A DNA stretch of 38,640 nt from JAAYCU01 sp964401335 (GTDB taxonomy: Bacteria; Planctomycetota; Phycisphaerae; UBA1845; PWPN01). This document shows, piece by piece, positions 25,305 to 33,976 of the stretch (position 1 is its first letter; every line of letters starts with the position of its first letter). The position numbers and the translations under genes are program-made. The stretch lies in contig CAYNYK010000044.1 in the NCBI GenBank assembly GCA_964401335.1, positions 1 through 38,640 on the forward strand, written 5' to 3'. Below the pieces are notes generated by a model. That model had not been told where the DNA came from. It searched no databases and saw only the letters and a program-made list of their open reading frames with translations.

Positions 25305-26831
25305 ATGCAGAACAGACTCGCACATCGGTGTTACGGTTTCGTCATCGCGACAGGACTGGTCATGGCCTTGCCCATGAGGACCACCGTCCTGGCCGACGAC
25401 GGATCATCGAGCCGGCCGAATATACTTTTTTGCGTGTCGGATAATCAATACTGGCGCCACGCCGGGGCGTATGGGAGCAAGCTGGTGCGTACACCGGCCT
25501 TTGACCGGATCGCCCGTGAAGGAATTATATTTAACAATGCTTATTCCTCCTGTCCTTCGTGTGCGCCCTCCCGGGCGGCCATCCTGACCGGCCAGGCGTT
25601 CTATCGGCTCGAGGAAGGGGCCCAGAATTTCGGCACTTTGGACAAGCGTTTCGCCGTCTATCCCGACCTTCTGGAAGCGGCCGGATATCATGTCGGATTC
25701 ACCGGTAAAGGATGGTCGCCGGGCGATTGGAAGGCCGGTGGGCGCACGCGAAATCCCGCGGGGAAGGAGTATAATGCCCGTCATTTAACCCCGCCGACCG
25801 CGGACATCGCCTCCCGCGATTACGCCGCTAACTTCGCGGACTTTCTCGAGGACGGCAAGACGGGTCAGCCTTTCTGCTTCTGGTTCGGGGCCAACGAACC
25901 GCATCGACCGTACGAAAAAGGGTCCGGCCTGCGGGCGGGCAAGAAACTTCATGAGGTCGAACTTCCGCCCTTCCTGCCCGACGTCGAGGAGGTACGCAGC
26001 GACTTTCTCGATTACGCCCTGGAAATCGAATGGTTCGATCAACAACTGGCCCGCATGATCCAACTGCTGGAAGAGAGAGGCCGACTCGAAAACACGCTGA
26101 TCATCGTCACCAGCGACAACGGCCCTCAGTTTCCCCGGGGAATCGCCAATCTTTATGACTTTGGCAACCGCATGCCGCTGGCCATCCGCTGGGGTCAACG
26201 CCTTCAAGGCGGCCGGGTGGTGGACGATTTCATCAGCTTTGTGGATTTTGCGCCTACATTTCTGGAAGCCGCGGGAATAAAACCACCGGCGGACATGAAC
26301 GGCCGCAGTTTCTTTGACCTCCTGTGTTCGAGGGAATCGGGACGCATCGATCCGACGCGCGATCATGTCATCATCGGGCGCGAGCGGCATCATGTCGATG
26401 CTTTTCCCGGTTTTGAGGGGGACTATCCCGGCCGGGCGCTGCGCACTTACGAATATTTGTATATCATCAACTATCGCCCTGATCGTCCCGCCGGCGGTGA
26501 AGCCCCGGATTACGCGGACATTGATGCCGGCCCGACTCGTGATTTCATTTTGGCGCACCAGGTCAACGATGCTCATGCCCGGGCGTTCGAGCTTTGCTTC
26601 GGTATGCGGCCCGGCGAGGAACTTTATGATCTGCGCACGGATCCGGAGCAGATCAACAACGTCGCCGATCGGCCGGAATATGCCGATATCAAAGCCCGCC
26701 TCAAAAAGCAATTGGAGGATACATTGCGCGAAACGAACGACCCGCGCGCTTTCGGCGGTGGCGAGACTTTCGAGCAATATCCGATCCGCGGATATACCTC
26801 ACCCGTCAGGACAAGCAAGCCGCGAAAATGA
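25305..26831 (+). CDS. Secreted Cys-type sulfatase (formylglycine-dependent)
   Basis: The 508-residue protein starts with a Sec signal peptide (hydrophobic 11-23, cleavage likely near A30). The sulfatase signature CAPSR (86-90) follows, in which Cys86 is converted to formylglycine by a maturation enzyme. Other landmarks are PNILFCVSDNQ (38-48), where the usual metal-binding DD is D46-N47, GKGW, and TSDNGPQFPRG (about 280), which contains a further metal ligand. A C-terminal subdomain ends at about residue 500. The pattern is close to arylsulfatase and heparan-type sulfatases (S1 family), so sulfated glycan desulfation is likely; the precise glycan is unknown. AAGGA lies eight bases before the ATG. 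Confidence 0.9.
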   Translation: MQNRLAHRCYGFVIATGLVMALPMRTTVLADDGSSSRPNILFCVSDNQYWRHAGAYGSKLVRTPAFDRIAREGIIFNNAYSSCPSCAPSRAAILTGQAFYRLEEGAQNFGTLDKRFAVYPDLLEAAGYHVGFTGKGWSPGDWKAGGRTRNPAGKEYNARHLTPPTADIASRDYAANFADFLEDGKTGQPFCFWFGANEPHRPYEKGSGLRAGKKLHEVELPPFLPDVEEVRSDFLDYALEIEWFDQQLARMIQLLEERGRLENTLIIVTSDNGPQFPRGIANLYDFGNRMPLAIRWGQRLQGGRVVDDFISFVDFAPTFLEAAGIKPPADMNGRSFFDLLCSRESGRIDPTRDHVIIGRERHHVDAFPGFEGDYPGRALRTYEYLYIINYRPDRPAGGEAPDYADIDAGPTRDFILAHQVNDAHARAFELCFGMRPGEELYDLRTDPEQINNVADRPEYADIKARLKKQLEDTLRETNDPRAFGGGETFEQYPIRGYTSPVRTSKPRK

Positions 26832-26883
26832 TGGATATTTCGCAAAAGCCCAAGGATTGGCCATTTCTGAAAAACGGGATACT

Positions 26884-27570
26884 TTATGGTGTCGATCGCG
26901 CCATTTCCAGTTTTTTCAACCATGAAGAGAAATGCGCGCATCCCGCGCGAAGCGCATCGAGACCGATCCGCTGAGCCACAATCGGACCGTGGAGCCCTTT
27001 TCTATAACCGGGCGTCAAACGCATGATCCTTCGAGAAGGGCAGGTTTCGTAACCGTCGTCAATGGCCTCCGCGTTACCTGCCTCCGTGAGTATTTTATCG
27101 AATTGCTTTTGGAAATAATCAGCAGGTTGCCGGGTAAGCGAAGCAGACAATTCCGCCAGAATACGAATATCGCAGAACATCAGGGCCTCGAACTCGTGGA
27201 CTTGAACATAAGGTATCAATTGACTCGGATTGAAACCTTCGCCCAGTTGCTCGACGATATCGTTGAGCATGGCTGTTTCCACGCATAACCCTCTTTCCGC
27301 CCAAGGTAGCCTGGCTGCTTCCATCCGCCCCGGCCAATCGTTAGGCATGGCGTAGAAATCGAACATGGTCGTACAATAGCAACCTTCCTTCAAGGTTCGA
27401 ATAATATCGTTTCGCGATACTTCCCATTTCCGGATGCCGCCTTGTTTCCGTGTTTTTCCAGAGAGTACCGCCCGGATGGCAACTCCGCGATCACCAAGGT
27501 AGGGGGCCAGTTGATTCCTGACGAATGTTTGCTCGGTTTGTCCTTCTACGATCGCAACGAGGTCATTCAT
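26884..27570 (-). CDS. DUF4276 (Toprim-like) protein, second half of a defence-type pair
   Basis: The 228-residue protein carries the DUF4276 pattern. This includes VAIVEGQTEQTFV (5-17, with E9 and E13 as in Toprim motif I), DFYAMPND (71-78) and HEFEALMF (125-132). The Toprim-like fold suggests a metal-dependent nuclease or nucleotidyl-transfer centre. It overlaps the upstream ATPase gene by eight bases (27,563-27,570), so expression is coupled. The pairing with an SMC/RecF-like ATPase is the organisation seen in OLD-like, PARIS and AbiL-type anti-phage systems. I infer, but cannot prove, a defensive role. Confidence 0.8.
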   Translation of the reverse strand: MNDLVAIVEGQTEQTFVRNQLAPYLGDRGVAIRAVLSGKTRKQGGIRKWEVSRNDIIRTLKEGCYCTTMFDFYAMPNDWPGRMEAARLPWAERGLCVETAMLNDIVEQLGEGFNPSQLIPYVQVHEFEALMFCDIRILAELSASLTRQPADYFQKQFDKILTEAGNAEAIDDGYETCPSRRIMRLTPGYRKGLHGPIVAQRIGLDALRAGCAHFSSWLKKLEMARSTP

Positions 27571-28681
27571 GGGTTGGACCCCCCTGAACGACGTTTTTCT
27601 GCCATAGTTCGCCGACCGAATACTCCCGCAACCACTCGGCCAGCTTGTCGGTATTCAGCCTCTCAAAAACCGATCGACCGGCGGAGCGGCTAACGACAAT
27701 CACGTTCTCAGGGGAGAAATGGTCCAACAGGGCGGCCGACTGCGTCGATACCACGACTTGCGATCGTTCGGCGGCCGAATGAATCAGATCCGCGAGCAGA
27801 TTGATCGCGTACGGATGCAGGCCCAGTTCCGGTTCATCAATGACCATTGTCACCGGTGGCTGAGGTTGCAGGAGCGCCGTAACCAAACAAATAAAACGAA
27901 TGGTGCCGTCAGATAACTGCGCTGGCTGGAAAGGATAATCACTACCTTTCTGACGCCATTCCAGCCGTACCTTTTCCTCGCCCCCTTTTTCCCGCGGCTC
28001 CAGTATAAAATCATCGAAGAAGGGGGCAATGAGCCGTATCGTGTCTCGAATCAGGGTATAGCTGCCATTATGCACATTGCGTAAGTTAAGCAGGAACGCC
28101 GCGATATTCGAGGCTTCGGACCGAAGCCGGGAACGATCTCTTGCCGACTGCTCCCTCCGCATAGGCGCCAACATGCTCGTATCGTGAAAGTGATATACGG
28201 TCCAATTGGACACCGCCTCGTACACATAGTGGGGTACGTCAAGGCCTTGTCCCCGGCCCGCCGGTTCGTCCTTTCTCGCCTTGAGCCGGGATTCGCGATT
28301 CCCGTGTCCAATAGAACGTAATTTCCCCTTCCCCGTTCCTCCGGTGTACTGAACCCGCTCATCAGCGATTTGTACACTGCTATCCGCCGTCGGTTCAAGG
28401 TCAAATTCGTAGACGTTGTCTCCGAACTGCAACCGTGCCGAAATCTGGCGCGTATGCCGGGGGCCCAGGAAAAAAAAACCGTCCCCCCCACCGGCTTCAT
28501 TGATGTATTTTTGCAGACCTTCGTCCGCCATCGCCCGGAGCATACGAAAAAAGTCGACGAAATTGCTCTTACCCGCCCCATTGGCCCCGATCAGGATATT
28601 GAGTTTGCCCGGCTCAAAATTCTCCAGGGCTTCGATTGATTTGAAACCGCGAATGCTGAGGAGTTTAAGCGGACTACTCAT
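27563..28681 (-). CDS. SMC/RecF-like AAA ATPase, first half of a defence-type pair
   Basis: This 372-residue protein belongs to the AAA_21/AAA_15 ABC-type ATPases. Walker A is GANGAGKS (32-39), the signature-like segment is LSDGT, and Walker B is VIDEPELGLHP (D282 and E283), followed by a VVSTQSAALLDHF switch. It has a short middle insert rather than the long coiled coil of SMC proteins. The start at 28,681 has GGAGG nine bases upstream. It follows xseA by 133 bases with a possible promoter in between. It is expected to gate or power the adjacent DUF4276 protein. Confidence 0.85.
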   Translation of the reverse strand: MSSPLKLLSIRGFKSIEALENFEPGKLNILIGANGAGKSNFVDFFRMLRAMADEGLQKYINEAGGGDGFFFLGPRHTRQISARLQFGDNVYEFDLEPTADSSVQIADERVQYTGGTGKGKLRSIGHGNRESRLKARKDEPAGRGQGLDVPHYVYEAVSNWTVYHFHDTSMLAPMRREQSARDRSRLRSEASNIAAFLLNLRNVHNGSYTLIRDTIRLIAPFFDDFILEPREKGGEEKVRLEWRQKGSDYPFQPAQLSDGTIRFICLVTALLQPQPPVTMVIDEPELGLHPYAINLLADLIHSAAERSQVVVSTQSAALLDHFSPENVIVVSRSAGRSVFERLNTDKLAEWLREYSVGELWQKNVVQGGPTHE

Positions 28682-28734
28682 AACAGACATCCTCCATTCC
28701 GAACACACCATCCGAAAGCGTGTCGGGCTGCTTT

Positions 28735-28763
28735 ATCCTATGAAAAGGGGGTATTCCGTGCAA
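28735..28763 (-). promoter_or_regulatory. Weak candidate promoter for the ATPase/DUF4276 pair
   Basis: On the minus strand TTGCAC (28,758-28,763), a 17-base spacer and TAGGAT (28,735-28,740) lie in the 133-base gap after xseA. Matches to consensus are poor (3/6 and 4/6), so read-through from xseA is equally possible. Confidence 0.25.
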
Positions 28764-28814
28764 CACAACTTGTTTTTTATCAAACAACGTTCGGACAATC
28801 GCCCGGTCTTGCGG

Positions 28815-30323
28815 TTAACTCTCCGATTCACGGACCTCGCTGGTAAACGGTCCGGCGGCGGTTTCGGTGATGATCCGATCTCCGGGTTGAACCAGATCGG
28901 GACGGGTCACGATGGCGCGGTCGGTTTGTCGGCGGGTAATGGTATAGCCGCGCTGCAGGGTGCGACGATAACTGGTGTTTTCCAGACGCGTCTCCAGATT
29001 GGAAAGAGTCTGGGCGAGCATCTGTATCCGATGGCGGTTCGCCCGGTCCAATTGTCGCCGTAATTGCTCAACCGTTTCGATTTGCCGATGAATCCGCTCA
29101 AGCGGATGGCGCCTTGCCAAACGGTTCTGCGCGGTTTCGAGGCGTTGCCCACGTTTTCGCAAAAACAAATCGCCAGCCCGATTCAGGCGATGGGTCATGC
29201 CGTCCAGGCGACTACGCTGGAGATGTATAAAAGCGGCGGGTTGGATGCGGCCAAGCACCATTTCCATCTGATGCAAACGATGGCGGGCCAGACCGATGTG
29301 TTGCTGCCCCGCGTAGCGCAACCGGGCGGAGGCTTCATCAATGCGTTGTTCGGCTTGGCGAATCGGAATCAGCGGATCACGCAACCACGCGGTCTGGCAC
29401 AACACGTCAAGACGAGCACGGGCCAAGTCCAGTTGATGGCGGACGGCGCGGCCGGTCCGGGTCTGCCAACCGTTCAAGAGGGTCCATACCTCATCGAGAA
29501 CGGGGACGGCCAATTCCGCCGCGGCAGTGGGCGTCGGGGCCCGCAGGTCGGCCACCAGATCGGAAACGCTGACATCCACTTCGTGGCCTACCGCGCTGAT
29601 GATCGGAATACGACTGGCAAAGATGGCCCGCGCGACAATCTCCTCGTTAAACGCCCAGAGGTCTTCGAGCGATCCGCCGCCGCGACCGACAATCATCACA
29701 TCGATGCCCCCAAGTCGATCGGCCTGATCGTTGAGTCGGCGGATAGCCGCCGCGATGTCCTCGGCCGCGCCTTCCCCCTGCACACGCACCGGATGCAGCA
29801 ACACGGACACGCAGGGAAACCGTCGTTGCAAAGTATGCAGAATATCGCGAATCGCCGCGCCTGTTTCACTGGTTACCACGGCGATACGCCGAGGATAACG
29901 GGGGATCGGCTTCTTGCGGGCTGGATCGAACAACCCTTCGCGGGCCAGCCGGTCGCAGAGTTGGCGAAAGGCCAGCTCGAGCGCCCCGACGCCGCGCGGT
30001 TCCAGTTTACGGATATAAAATTGATATTGCCCGCGCGGCTCATAGACATCGACGCACCCGGTAGCGATCACTTGCAGGCCGTCGGTGGGTTTGAATTTAA
30101 GGCCGGTCACCGCCGAACGCCACATAACCGCCCGAATCTCGCTGTTCTCGTCTTTCAGGGTCAGATACAGATGGCCGCTGGCCGGCCGGGTCAGATTGCT
30201 GATTTCGCCGACTAAATGGATGGTACTCGGCAGACGGTCGGCCAAGGCCCGCTTGATGGCCGCGTTGAGCTGACTGACCGTCATCGTTGCCGGGACGGGC
30301 GCGGATTTATCGAGGCCGGTCAT
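28815..30323 (-). CDS. xseA: Exodeoxyribonuclease VII large subunit
   Basis: The 502-residue protein is the catalytic subunit that degrades single-stranded DNA from both ends. An OB-fold occupies the N-terminus (about 12-110). The catalytic core has the PRRIAVVTSETGAAIRD segment (144-160), GRGGGSLEDLWAFN (213-226) and SAVGHEVD (243-250). A long coiled-coil region follows (about 290-440), with a C-terminal beta region after it. The start at 30,323 leaves 31 bases after ymdB; the frame continues upstream into ymdB but homology begins near here. The small subunit gene xseB is not adjacent, so it must lie elsewhere or be undetected. Confidence 0.9.
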   Translation of the reverse strand: MTGLDKSAPVPATMTVSQLNAAIKRALADRLPSTIHLVGEISNLTRPASGHLYLTLKDENSEIRAVMWRSAVTGLKFKPTDGLQVIATGCVDVYEPRGQYQFYIRKLEPRGVGALELAFRQLCDRLAREGLFDPARKKPIPRYPRRIAVVTSETGAAIRDILHTLQRRFPCVSVLLHPVRVQGEGAAEDIAAAIRRLNDQADRLGGIDVMIVGRGGGSLEDLWAFNEEIVARAIFASRIPIISAVGHEVDVSVSDLVADLRAPTPTAAAELAVPVLDEVWTLLNGWQTRTGRAVRHQLDLARARLDVLCQTAWLRDPLIPIRQAEQRIDEASARLRYAGQQHIGLARHRLHQMEMVLGRIQPAAFIHLQRSRLDGMTHRLNRAGDLFLRKRGQRLETAQNRLARRHPLERIHRQIETVEQLRRQLDRANRHRIQMLAQTLSNLETRLENTSYRRTLQRGYTITRRQTDRAIVTRPDLVQPGDRIITETAAGPFTSEVRESES

Positions 30324-30354
30324 ACGCTCCGGATCGAACAAAGATCGCGGCGGG

Positions 30355-31188
30355 TTATTGCCCTTCGTTGCTATCGAATTGCTCCATCTTGTCCAAGTCG
30401 GTCCCCACCACGCAGATACGTTTGATCTCCACGGCCCGACCGCTCTGATCATCGACCCCCACCACGATACCGCACAACCGAGGGTCTTCCGTGGCCACGT
30501 CAAAGGGCGCGGGCAGGTTGGTCATGAAGTGTTTGAGTACCCGGTCCTTGCGGCGACCGAGAATCGAATGATACGGCCCGGTCATGCCCAGATCGGTAAT
30601 ATACGCAGTCCCTCCCGGTAGAATGGTTTCGTCGGCGGTCTGCACATGGGTATGGGTGCCGAACACCAGACTGACCCGCCCGTCGAGGTGCCAACCCATG
30701 GCGACTTTCTCGCTGGTGGCCTCCGCATGCATATCGACGGCCACAATACGCACATCGGGAGGCAACTGCCGCAGCACCTCATCGACCGCCCGGTAAGGAC
30801 AATCCGCTTGGGGACGCATGTACAGCCGACCCAAAAGAGAAACAATCGCTACCTTGATACCCGCTTTGGTTTCATAGACGGCTACGTTGCGGCCGGGCGA
30901 GCCCGGGGGGTAATTCGCCGGCCGCACGATGTTCTCCGCCTTTTCCAGTACGGGTATGATCTCCATTTTGCGGTAAACATGATCCCCCAGGGTAATCAGA
31001 TTAACCCCGTAGCGCAGGAGTTTTTCGTACAATTGCGGCGTAATCCCCGACCCGGCGGCGATGTTCTCCGCGTTGCAGATCACGCAATGGATATCGTGTT
31101 GCGCAACCAGATTGGTTAAGGCCTGGGAAAGAACATATCGCCCAGGCCGGCCCACCACATCCCCAATACATAGAAGATTAATCCGCAT
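30355..31188 (-). CDS. ymdB: YmdB-family metallophosphoesterase
   Basis: This 277-residue protein belongs to the YmdB/TIGR00282 group, whose Bacillus member hydrolyses 2',3'-cyclic nucleotides. Metal-site motifs are LCIGDVVG (with D10), CNAENIA (E41), LITLGDH (64-70), VDMHAE and GTHTHVQTAD. The GNH motif usual in the family is GDH here (Asp69 in place of Asn). The ATG at 31,188 is preceded by GGAAAG. It heads a minus-strand block followed by xseA. A cytosolic role in cyclic-nucleotide turnover is known for the family; the local role is inference. Confidence 0.85.
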   Translation of the reverse strand: MRINLLCIGDVVGRPGRYVLSQALTNLVAQHDIHCVICNAENIAAGSGITPQLYEKLLRYGVNLITLGDHVYRKMEIIPVLEKAENIVRPANYPPGSPGRNVAVYETKAGIKVAIVSLLGRLYMRPQADCPYRAVDEVLRQLPPDVRIVAVDMHAEATSEKVAMGWHLDGRVSLVFGTHTHVQTADETILPGGTAYITDLGMTGPYHSILGRRKDRVLKHFMTNLPAPFDVATEDPRLCGIVVGVDDQSGRAVEIKRICVVGTDLDKMEQFDSNEGQ

Positions 31189-31211
31189 ATAGCCGCTTTC
31201 CAGGCGCGGCC

Positions 31212-31241
31212 TTGACAATCTGATAACCGCGCAGGTCTAAT
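31212..31241 (+). promoter_or_regulatory. Candidate promoter of the response regulator gene
   Basis: A perfect TTGACA (31,212-31,217), an 18-base spacer and TCTAAT (31,236-31,241) point toward the response regulator. The leader would be about 180 bases and contains a short palindrome, GAAAAGG/CCTTTTC (31,392-31,407), just before the gene. Confidence 0.35.
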
Positions 31242-31428
31242 AGTATGCAGAATAGTCTGTCATCGCAAATTGCACTATGATGGCCAGTTACGGTTTTCCG
31301 TCAGCTTATGGACATCAAACTTAGGTAAATACCCCATCATGCTTTAATAAAGAAAAACCGAAATAATTGGCGTAAATGGTTGCCTTTCCTTGAAAAGGCA
31401 CCTTTTCTTTCGCACTGGGACTGGGACT

Positions 31429-32148
31429 ATGTATCTCGATGAGACTGTTATGGGACAGGGGGTTCCCCTCTGGTCTTTGGATCCCCAACTCGAGGGGCAG
31501 GAGATCACGATCCTGCTGGCCGACGATCATTTTCTGGTTCGTCAAATGCTTACCGAATCGCTGCGACGCGAGCCGGGGTTACGCGTTCTGGCGGATGTGG
31601 GCAATGCGGGCGAAGCCGCCGAGCGGGCGGCCGACCTGCATCCCAATATCATTTTAATGGATATCGACATGCCCGGGCTCAGTTGTTTCGAGGCGGCCCG
31701 CATGATTCAGCAGAAAAGCCCGAACAGCCGAATCATTTTCCTTAGCGCATTTTACCATGATCGTTACATCGAACAGGCCTTGGATGTGCAGGCTTGGGGC
31801 TACGTAACCAAATCGGAACCGCGGGGCGCGTTATTGAAAGCCATTCGCCAAGTGGCGGGCGGGGCGTTTTATTTTTCGCCCGAGGTGAAATCCCGCATCA
31901 TCATCGACCATCAGGCGGTACGGCTGGGACACCGGGGATACAGTCGGGCGGCGATGCTGACTCCGCGCGAACTGGAGGTTCTGCGCTGCCTGGCCAAAGG
32001 CCTGTCCAAAAGAGAAATCGCCGAAGCCATGCACATCGCGGTGAACACCGTCAACCGGCATAGTAACAGCCTGATGTGCAAGCTCAATATCCACGACCGT
32101 GTCGACCTGGCCCGGTTCGCCATCCGCGAGAAACTGGTTGACGCCTGA
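31429..32148 (+). CDS. NarL/FixJ-type two-component response regulator
   Basis: The 239-residue protein has a receiver domain (about 25-145). D32-D33 are the acidic pair, D78 in LMDIDMPG is the phosphoacceptor, and K128 is the conserved lysine. A C-terminal LuxR-type helix-turn-helix (about 176-239) has LTPRELEVLRCLAKGLSKREIAEAM and VNTVNRH. The start is ATG at 31,429, preceded by GGGA; an in-frame ATG 21 bases later (Met8) is an alternative. No histidine kinase gene is adjacent. It lies just upstream of the WXG/FtsK-like locus on the same strand and could control it, which is inference. Confidence 0.9.
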   Translation: MYLDETVMGQGVPLWSLDPQLEGQEITILLADDHFLVRQMLTESLRREPGLRVLADVGNAGEAAERAADLHPNIILMDIDMPGLSCFEAARMIQQKSPNSRIIFLSAFYHDRYIEQALDVQAWGYVTKSEPRGALLKAIRQVAGGAFYFSPEVKSRIIIDHQAVRLGHRGYSRAAMLTPRELEVLRCLAKGLSKREIAEAMHIAVNTVNRHSNSLMCKLNIHDRVDLARFAIREKLVDA

Positions 32149-32325
32149 GCCGGCACCGTAGTCACGCCGTGGAAACGCAAAAACCTCAAAATGGAATAAC
32201 CGCTCAGGCAGGGGAAATATCAAGAGGGCCACGAAAACCCGTCGCCCACCAGACCTGCCCCGGTATGGATTTTCTACGAATTCGGCTCGAAAGCGACGCG
32301 CTGTAACGGACGCCGTTTTCTTGTT

Positions 32326-32354
32326 TTCATTTTTACGTTAACATCGAGTAAAAT
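32326..32354 (+). promoter_or_regulatory. Candidate promoter of the WXG/FtsK-like locus
   Basis: A strong -10 box, TAAAAT (32,349-32,354), lies 17 bases after a weak -35, TTCATT (32,326-32,331), in an AT-rich stretch. It would start a transcript near 32,362 with a leader of about 80 bases to the 90-aa gene. Nothing else is seen in 32,149-32,325. Confidence 0.4.
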
Positions 32355-32439
32355 AAGGTATTGTCGGCCGCCTGCTTGATGCGCGGTTGGCCGGGCGTGA
32401 GAAACCGGAGGACGGCTACCGAGCCGACGGGAGGTGCGT

Positions 32440-32712
32440 ATGGCCCAGGCATATGTGGATCCTGCGGAACTGCGGCGGTTTGCCCGGGATTTGAAACGCT
32501 TCACTTCCGAGCTGCAAACCCTGATGGCCGGCTTGCAGTCGCGCATGCACACCCTCGAAAAAACGTGGCGCGATCAGGAGCAGCGCAAGTTTGCCGAGGA
32601 ATTCGAGCAGACCATCAAGACCCTGGGGCGGTTTTTCGAGTTGTCTGATCGACACGTGGCTTTCCTGATGAAAAAGGCCGGCCATATCGAGGAATACCTG
32701 CAGCAGCATTAA
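32440..32712 (+). CDS. WXG100-like small helical protein (putative type VII-type substrate)
   Basis: This 90-residue, all-helical and highly charged protein has the size and layout of WXG100/Esx proteins: two helices joined near residues 42-46. The turn W43-R44-D45 replaces the classic W-x-G. It has no signal peptide or transmembrane segment. The segment W43 to F55 follows the spacing W-x-D-x3-R-x-F-x-E-x-F, which recurs in the 70-aa protein downstream. GGGAGG is five bases before the ATG. In ESX systems such proteins dimerise and are the signature secreted substrates. The same is inferred here from size, motif and the FtsK-like neighbour. Confidence 0.65.
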   Translation: MAQAYVDPAELRRFARDLKRFTSELQTLMAGLQSRMHTLEKTWRDQEQRKFAEEFEQTIKTLGRFFELSDRHVAFLMKKAGHIEEYLQQH

Positions 32713-32880
32713 TCGCAGGGTTGGCCTCGGCCCGGCCCACCGGTTGAGACTTCGTGCGCGGGCACGAACACGGCACGATTCGGCTCGTGAATGAGGGGCA
32801 GAGCAGGGAAGAATGGTGATAAATATTACGGAAATAGGCAAGGCGGGGTATCCTGAAAATGATCGTCTGAGGATGCGGGC

Positions 32881-33954
32881 ATGAGCGAACAGGCCAGAGT
32901 GGATTCGGTCGAGCGGCTGAAGGAGTTCCGTATCCAGCTCTGTCGGCACGCCGAAATGATCCAGACGGCCATGTCCGAGGCCGAACAAGACATCCACCGC
33001 ACCCGCAATTGGCTGCACCAGGATCAACAAATCTATTGGAAAAGTGAGTTTCGCAAACGAACGGAACTGTATCATCGCGCCAAACTCATTCTGAAACAAA
33101 GACAAAACGAAAAGACACCGCTGGGTGGGCGGTATTCGTGCGTGGACGAAAAAAAAGCGGCGGACGCGGCCAAGCGTCGGCTGGAGGAGGCGGAACAAAA
33201 GATCGCCAATGTACGTCGTTGGCTGAGGCAGTTGGACAAGGAAGCCGATGAATACAAGGCCGTTGTCCAGAAGCTGGGACGGTACATAGAGGCGGACGTA
33301 CCGCGGAGTTTGGCCCGACTGGACCAGATGATCGCCGCTTTGGAGGCGTATTTCTCCGTAGGCGTACCGATCGCCGAGGGAACGACGGTGTCCGGACCGT
33401 TGGCCGGGGGCATGGCTCGCCCGGAACCCGTGACACCTCCGGAACCGTCAGCTATCGCTTATCGTCCATTGCGCGCCCGGACTCCCGAACCGGCACAGAT
33501 CGACGGCCGACCGACGGAAAAACCGCCTTTCTCGGAGTTGAAATGGCCTCGGATCGATTCGGCTCAACGCGAGGCCATCCTCGATCTGGACCTCGAGTAC
33601 AGACCGATCTCGCCCTTGGATAAGATGGTCTTGGCGGCCGACTGCTGGGAAAAGGAGCGCATTTATCTTGAACGGGTGGCTTTACCGTCGCAACCGGCGG
33701 GATGCTGGTATGTCGGGCTCCGCGAGGGTGGTTCGGCCGACCCGCCCATCGCCGTGCAAGCGGGCGAGATTCTCCGGCAGCGGCCGGACTGGGTGGAAAT
33801 CCTGAATCTGCCTCGAGGCTATCTGGTGGTTTTGAATGGTATCAGTCTGGAGGCGGTTCTCGACGCCCGCGACCGGGTGGTCTGGCCGTCGGCGAAATCG
33901 GACGCGAACGCATCCGCGAAAGACCAGCCCGCCATCCGGCAAGGCGAAGGTTGA
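32881..33954 (+). CDS. Coiled-coil protein of the WXG/FtsK-like locus, unknown family
   Basis: The 357-residue protein has an N-terminal, strongly helical and charged half (1-160). Trp pairs (W44, W53) stand in the same kind of W-rich helix turn as the small proteins, and coiled coils lie around 85-160. A Pro-rich linker spans about 165-215. The C-terminal domain (about 215-340, Trp- and Leu-rich, with GCWYVGLREGG and LPRGYLVVLNG) looks globular. I do not recognise that domain. No signal peptide or membrane helix is seen. AGGA is seven bases upstream of the ATG. It sits between the two small helical genes; a chaperone, adaptor or LXG-like substrate role is speculative. Confidence 0.65.
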   Translation: MSEQARVDSVERLKEFRIQLCRHAEMIQTAMSEAEQDIHRTRNWLHQDQQIYWKSEFRKRTELYHRAKLILKQRQNEKTPLGGRYSCVDEKKAADAAKRRLEEAEQKIANVRRWLRQLDKEADEYKAVVQKLGRYIEADVPRSLARLDQMIAALEAYFSVGVPIAEGTTVSGPLAGGMARPEPVTPPEPSAIAYRPLRARTPEPAQIDGRPTEKPPFSELKWPRIDSAQREAILDLDLEYRPISPLDKMVLAADCWEKERIYLERVALPSQPAGCWYVGLREGGSADPPIAVQAGEILRQRPDWVEILNLPRGYLVVLNGISLEAVLDARDRVVWPSAKSDANASAKDQPAIRQGEG

Positions 33955-33976
33955 ACCTGTTTGCGTGGGGTCAATC

